Shown here: positions 62,568 to 64,000 of the stretch, piece after piece
How the letters are laid out: every line of letters starts with the position of its first letter
Position numbering within the stretch: position 1 is the stretch's first letter
Assembly: GCA_963776665.1 (NCBI GenBank)
Contig: CAVZNQ010000012.1
Coordinates: forward strand, 62,001 to 126,000
Length of the DNA: 64,000 nucleotides
Reading direction: 5' to 3'
Source of the DNA: Roseiarcus sp963776665
Lineage (GTDB): Bacteria > Pseudomonadota > Alphaproteobacteria > Rhizobiales > Beijerinckiaceae
Made by a program: the position numbers and the translations under genes
The notes under the pieces: generated by a model
Told to the model about the DNA's origin: nothing
Seen by the model: only the letters and a program-made list of their open reading frames with translations
Databases searched by the model: none

Positions 62568-63779
62568 GTGGTGAGCGATCGGTGGCTCGCCGTCGTCGGC
62601 ATCGGCGAGGACGGCATTGACGGCCTCTCTCCTGCCGCGCGGCGGCTCGTCGCGCAAGCGGCCTTCGTCGTCGGCGGCCGGCGTCACCTCAATCTCGCCG
62701 GCCAGCTCAACGCCGAGACATTCGTCTGGCCGTCGCCGATCGAGGACGCGCTCGACGTGATCGAAACCCATCGCGGCCGACCGTCATGCGTGCTCGCGAC
62801 CGGCGACCCGTTCTTCTTCGGCGTGGGCGCGATGCTGATGCGCCGCTTCGCCGCCGACGAGATGATCTGCGTCCCGGCGCCGTCCGCCTTCGGCCTCGCG
62901 GCGAGCAGGCTCGGCTGGAGCCAGCAGGACTGCGCTTTGCTCACGCTGCACGGACGGCCGCTCGAGGCGATCGTTCCCCATCTGCAGCCCGGCGCGCGGG
63001 TCCTCGCGCTCTCGTGGGACGACGCCACGCCCGCCAAGCTGGCGGCGTTGCTCGCGGCGCGCGGCATGGGCCGCTCGCAGCTCACGGTACTCGAGGCCAT
63101 GGGCGGCGCGCGCGAACGCCTTCGCGCGGCGGAGGCGCGGTCTTTCGCGCTCGACAATGTCGTCGCCCTGAACACGATTGCGCTGGAAGTTGTCGCTGAC
63201 CGCGGCGCGCGCGTCCTGCCGCGCGCGGCCGGGCTGCCGGACGACTGGTTCGAGCATGACGGGCAGATCACCAAGCGCGAGATCCGCGCCGTTACGCTCT
63301 CGCAGCTTGCGCCTCGGCGCGGCGAATGCTTGTGGGACGTAGGCTCGGGCTCCGGCTCCGTGGCGATCGAATGGATGCTCGCCGACCCCGGCAATCGCGC
63401 GGTCGCCATCGAGGCCCGCCATGACCGGGCGGCGCGCATCGCGCGCAACGCACTCGCCTTTGGCGTTCCCTCGCTCTCTGTCGTCGCGGGCGAGGCGCCG
63501 CAAGCGCTGGCGGACCTGCCGGCGCCGGACGCTATCTTCATCGGCGGTGGCGCCGGCGCGCCGCAAATGATCGAGCGCGCCATCGACGCGCTCTCGTCCG
63601 GCGGACGGCTGGTCGTAAACGCGGTGACGCTCGAGACGCAGGCGGCTTTAGTCGACTGGCGCGCCCGTCACGGCGGCGAGCTTACGCAAATCGCGGTCGC
63701 CCATGCCGAGCCCGTCGGGCGCTTTTCTGGCTGGCGTGCGGCGATGCCGGTCGTGCAGTGGCGATTCATCAAGCCATGA
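62568..63779 (+). CDS. cobL: Precorrin-6Y C5,15-methyltransferase (decarboxylating) CobL
   Basis: 403 residues with two domains. The N-terminal tetrapyrrole methylase part (about 1-200) has AVVGIGEDGIDGLSPAARRL and LATGDPFFFGVGAMLMRRF; the C-terminal class I methyltransferase (CbiT-like) has LWDVGSGSGSVAIEWMLADP and DAIFIGGGAGAPQMIERAID. It methylates C-5 and C-15 and removes the acetate carboxyl at C-12. GTG 62568 or GTG 62571 is the start; AGGGGG at 62555-62560 is its ribosome site. The stop overlaps cobE. Confidence 0.95.
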   Translation: MVSDRWLAVVGIGEDGIDGLSPAARRLVAQAAFVVGGRRHLNLAGQLNAETFVWPSPIEDALDVIETHRGRPSCVLATGDPFFFGVGAMLMRRFAADEMICVPAPSAFGLAASRLGWSQQDCALLTLHGRPLEAIVPHLQPGARVLALSWDDATPAKLAALLAARGMGRSQLTVLEAMGGARERLRAAEARSFALDNVVALNTIALEVVADRGARVLPRAAGLPDDWFEHDGQITKREIRAVTLSQLAPRRGECLWDVGSGSGSVAIEWMLADPGNRAVAIEARHDRAARIARNALAFGVPSLSVVAGEAPQALADLPAPDAIFIGGGAGAPQMIERAIDALSSGGRLVVNAVTLETQAALVDWRARHGGELTQIAVAHAEPVGRFSGWRAAMPVVQWRFIKP

Positions 63780-64000
63780 GCCGCATTGTCGCCATCGGCG
63801 TCGGCTGCCGCGCCGGCGTTGCGGGCGAGGCGATCGCGGCGCTCGCGCGACGGGCGCTCGCCGAGGCGGGCGGGCCTGAGGGCGAGCGGGGGATGTTCAC
63901 GCTCGCCGCCAAGGCGCACGAACCCGGCCTCATCGAGGCCGCGCGCATCCTCGGCGTTGCGCTGACGCTATTGCCGCTCGAAGCGCTCGCGGCGCAGGCG
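63776..64000 (+). CDS. cobE: CobE (CbiG C-terminal-like) cobalamin biosynthesis protein, cut by window end
   Basis: 75 residues are visible before the window ends. The sequence begins MSRIVAIGVGCRAGVAGEAI, then FTLAAKAHEPGLIEAARILG, matching the CobE/CbiG_C domain. In P. denitrificans CobE is required for the pathway but its exact step is not firmly known. ATG 63776 overlaps the cobL stop (ATGA), so it continues the coupled cob series. Confidence 0.88.
   Translation, partial: MSRIVAIGVGCRAGVAGEAIAALARRALAEAGGPEGERGMFTLAAKAHEPGLIEAARILGVALTLLPLEALAAQA

Noticed and set aside
61019..62617. 532-codon minus-strand open frame covering cobJ and cobK
   Set aside because: CobK motifs read in a different frame; this one is Arg-rich and ends inside the antisense of cobJ.

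Overview
The window is high-GC, densely coded bacterial DNA. Several features point to an alphaproteobacterium of the Hyphomicrobiales (Rhizobiales), plausibly the Beijerinckiaceae/Methylocystaceae: AddAB instead of RecBCD, the aerobic (CobG/CobN type) cobalamin pathway, the bolA / J-domain / cobS neighbourhood, and short palindromic intergenic repeats. The taxonomic call is inference from gene content only.

Layout. 1-3.8 kb: the tail of an MFS transporter, then a polar amino-acid ABC operon (binding protein, two permeases, ATPase). 3.9-11.4 kb: ThpR, a cytochrome P450, an AlgJ/AlgX-like SGNH protein, cobP, a DUF45 metallopeptidase, an alpha/beta hydrolase, a glycosyltransferase and a pirin. 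11.6-20.9 kb: a one-haem exported protein, a pseudouridine breakdown cluster (PfkB kinase, DUF302, psuG), a membrane-anchored catalase-like protein with cytochrome b561, an M29 aminopeptidase, an SDR and a methyltransferase. 21-29.5 kb: DUF5996, a CPA1 antiporter, guaA, an FMN reductase, cobS, a J-domain protein, bolA. 29.5-41 kb: a DpaA-like L,D-transpeptidase lipoprotein, Nudix, metallophosphoesterase, MscS channel, a Cif-like exported epoxide hydrolase, malonyl-CoA decarboxylase and a TAXI binding protein. 41.2-47.8 kb: addBA. 47.9-64 kb: the main cobalamin island (cobC, cobD, cobQ, cobO; then a riboswitch-led series DUF1636-cobW-cobN-cobG-cobH-cobI-cobJ, cobK inverted, cobL-cobE), cut by the window end.

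How it fits together. The cob genes cover cobalt insertion (CobN, CobS, CobW), ring methylation and contraction (CobG, I, J, L), reduction and rearrangement (CobK, CobH), adenosylation and amidation (CobO, CobQ), the aminopropanol arm (CobC, CobD) and nucleotide loop assembly (CobP). A cobalamin riboswitch at about 53218-53400 heads the + strand series. It is followed by a strong ribosome binding site and an 11-codon leader ORF whose stop overlaps the GTG start of the DUF1636 gene.

Caution. Eight genes that are otherwise well conserved (cobP, M29 aminopeptidase, SDR, cobS, cobC, cobQ, a lipase-like lipoprotein, cobG) each carry one apparent 1-base frameshift, and a ninth (the PfkB kinase) is suspected. 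This density fits indel errors in the assembly better than decay of the pathway, but it needs read-level checking. No tRNA, rRNA, IS element, phage or CRISPR array was seen.
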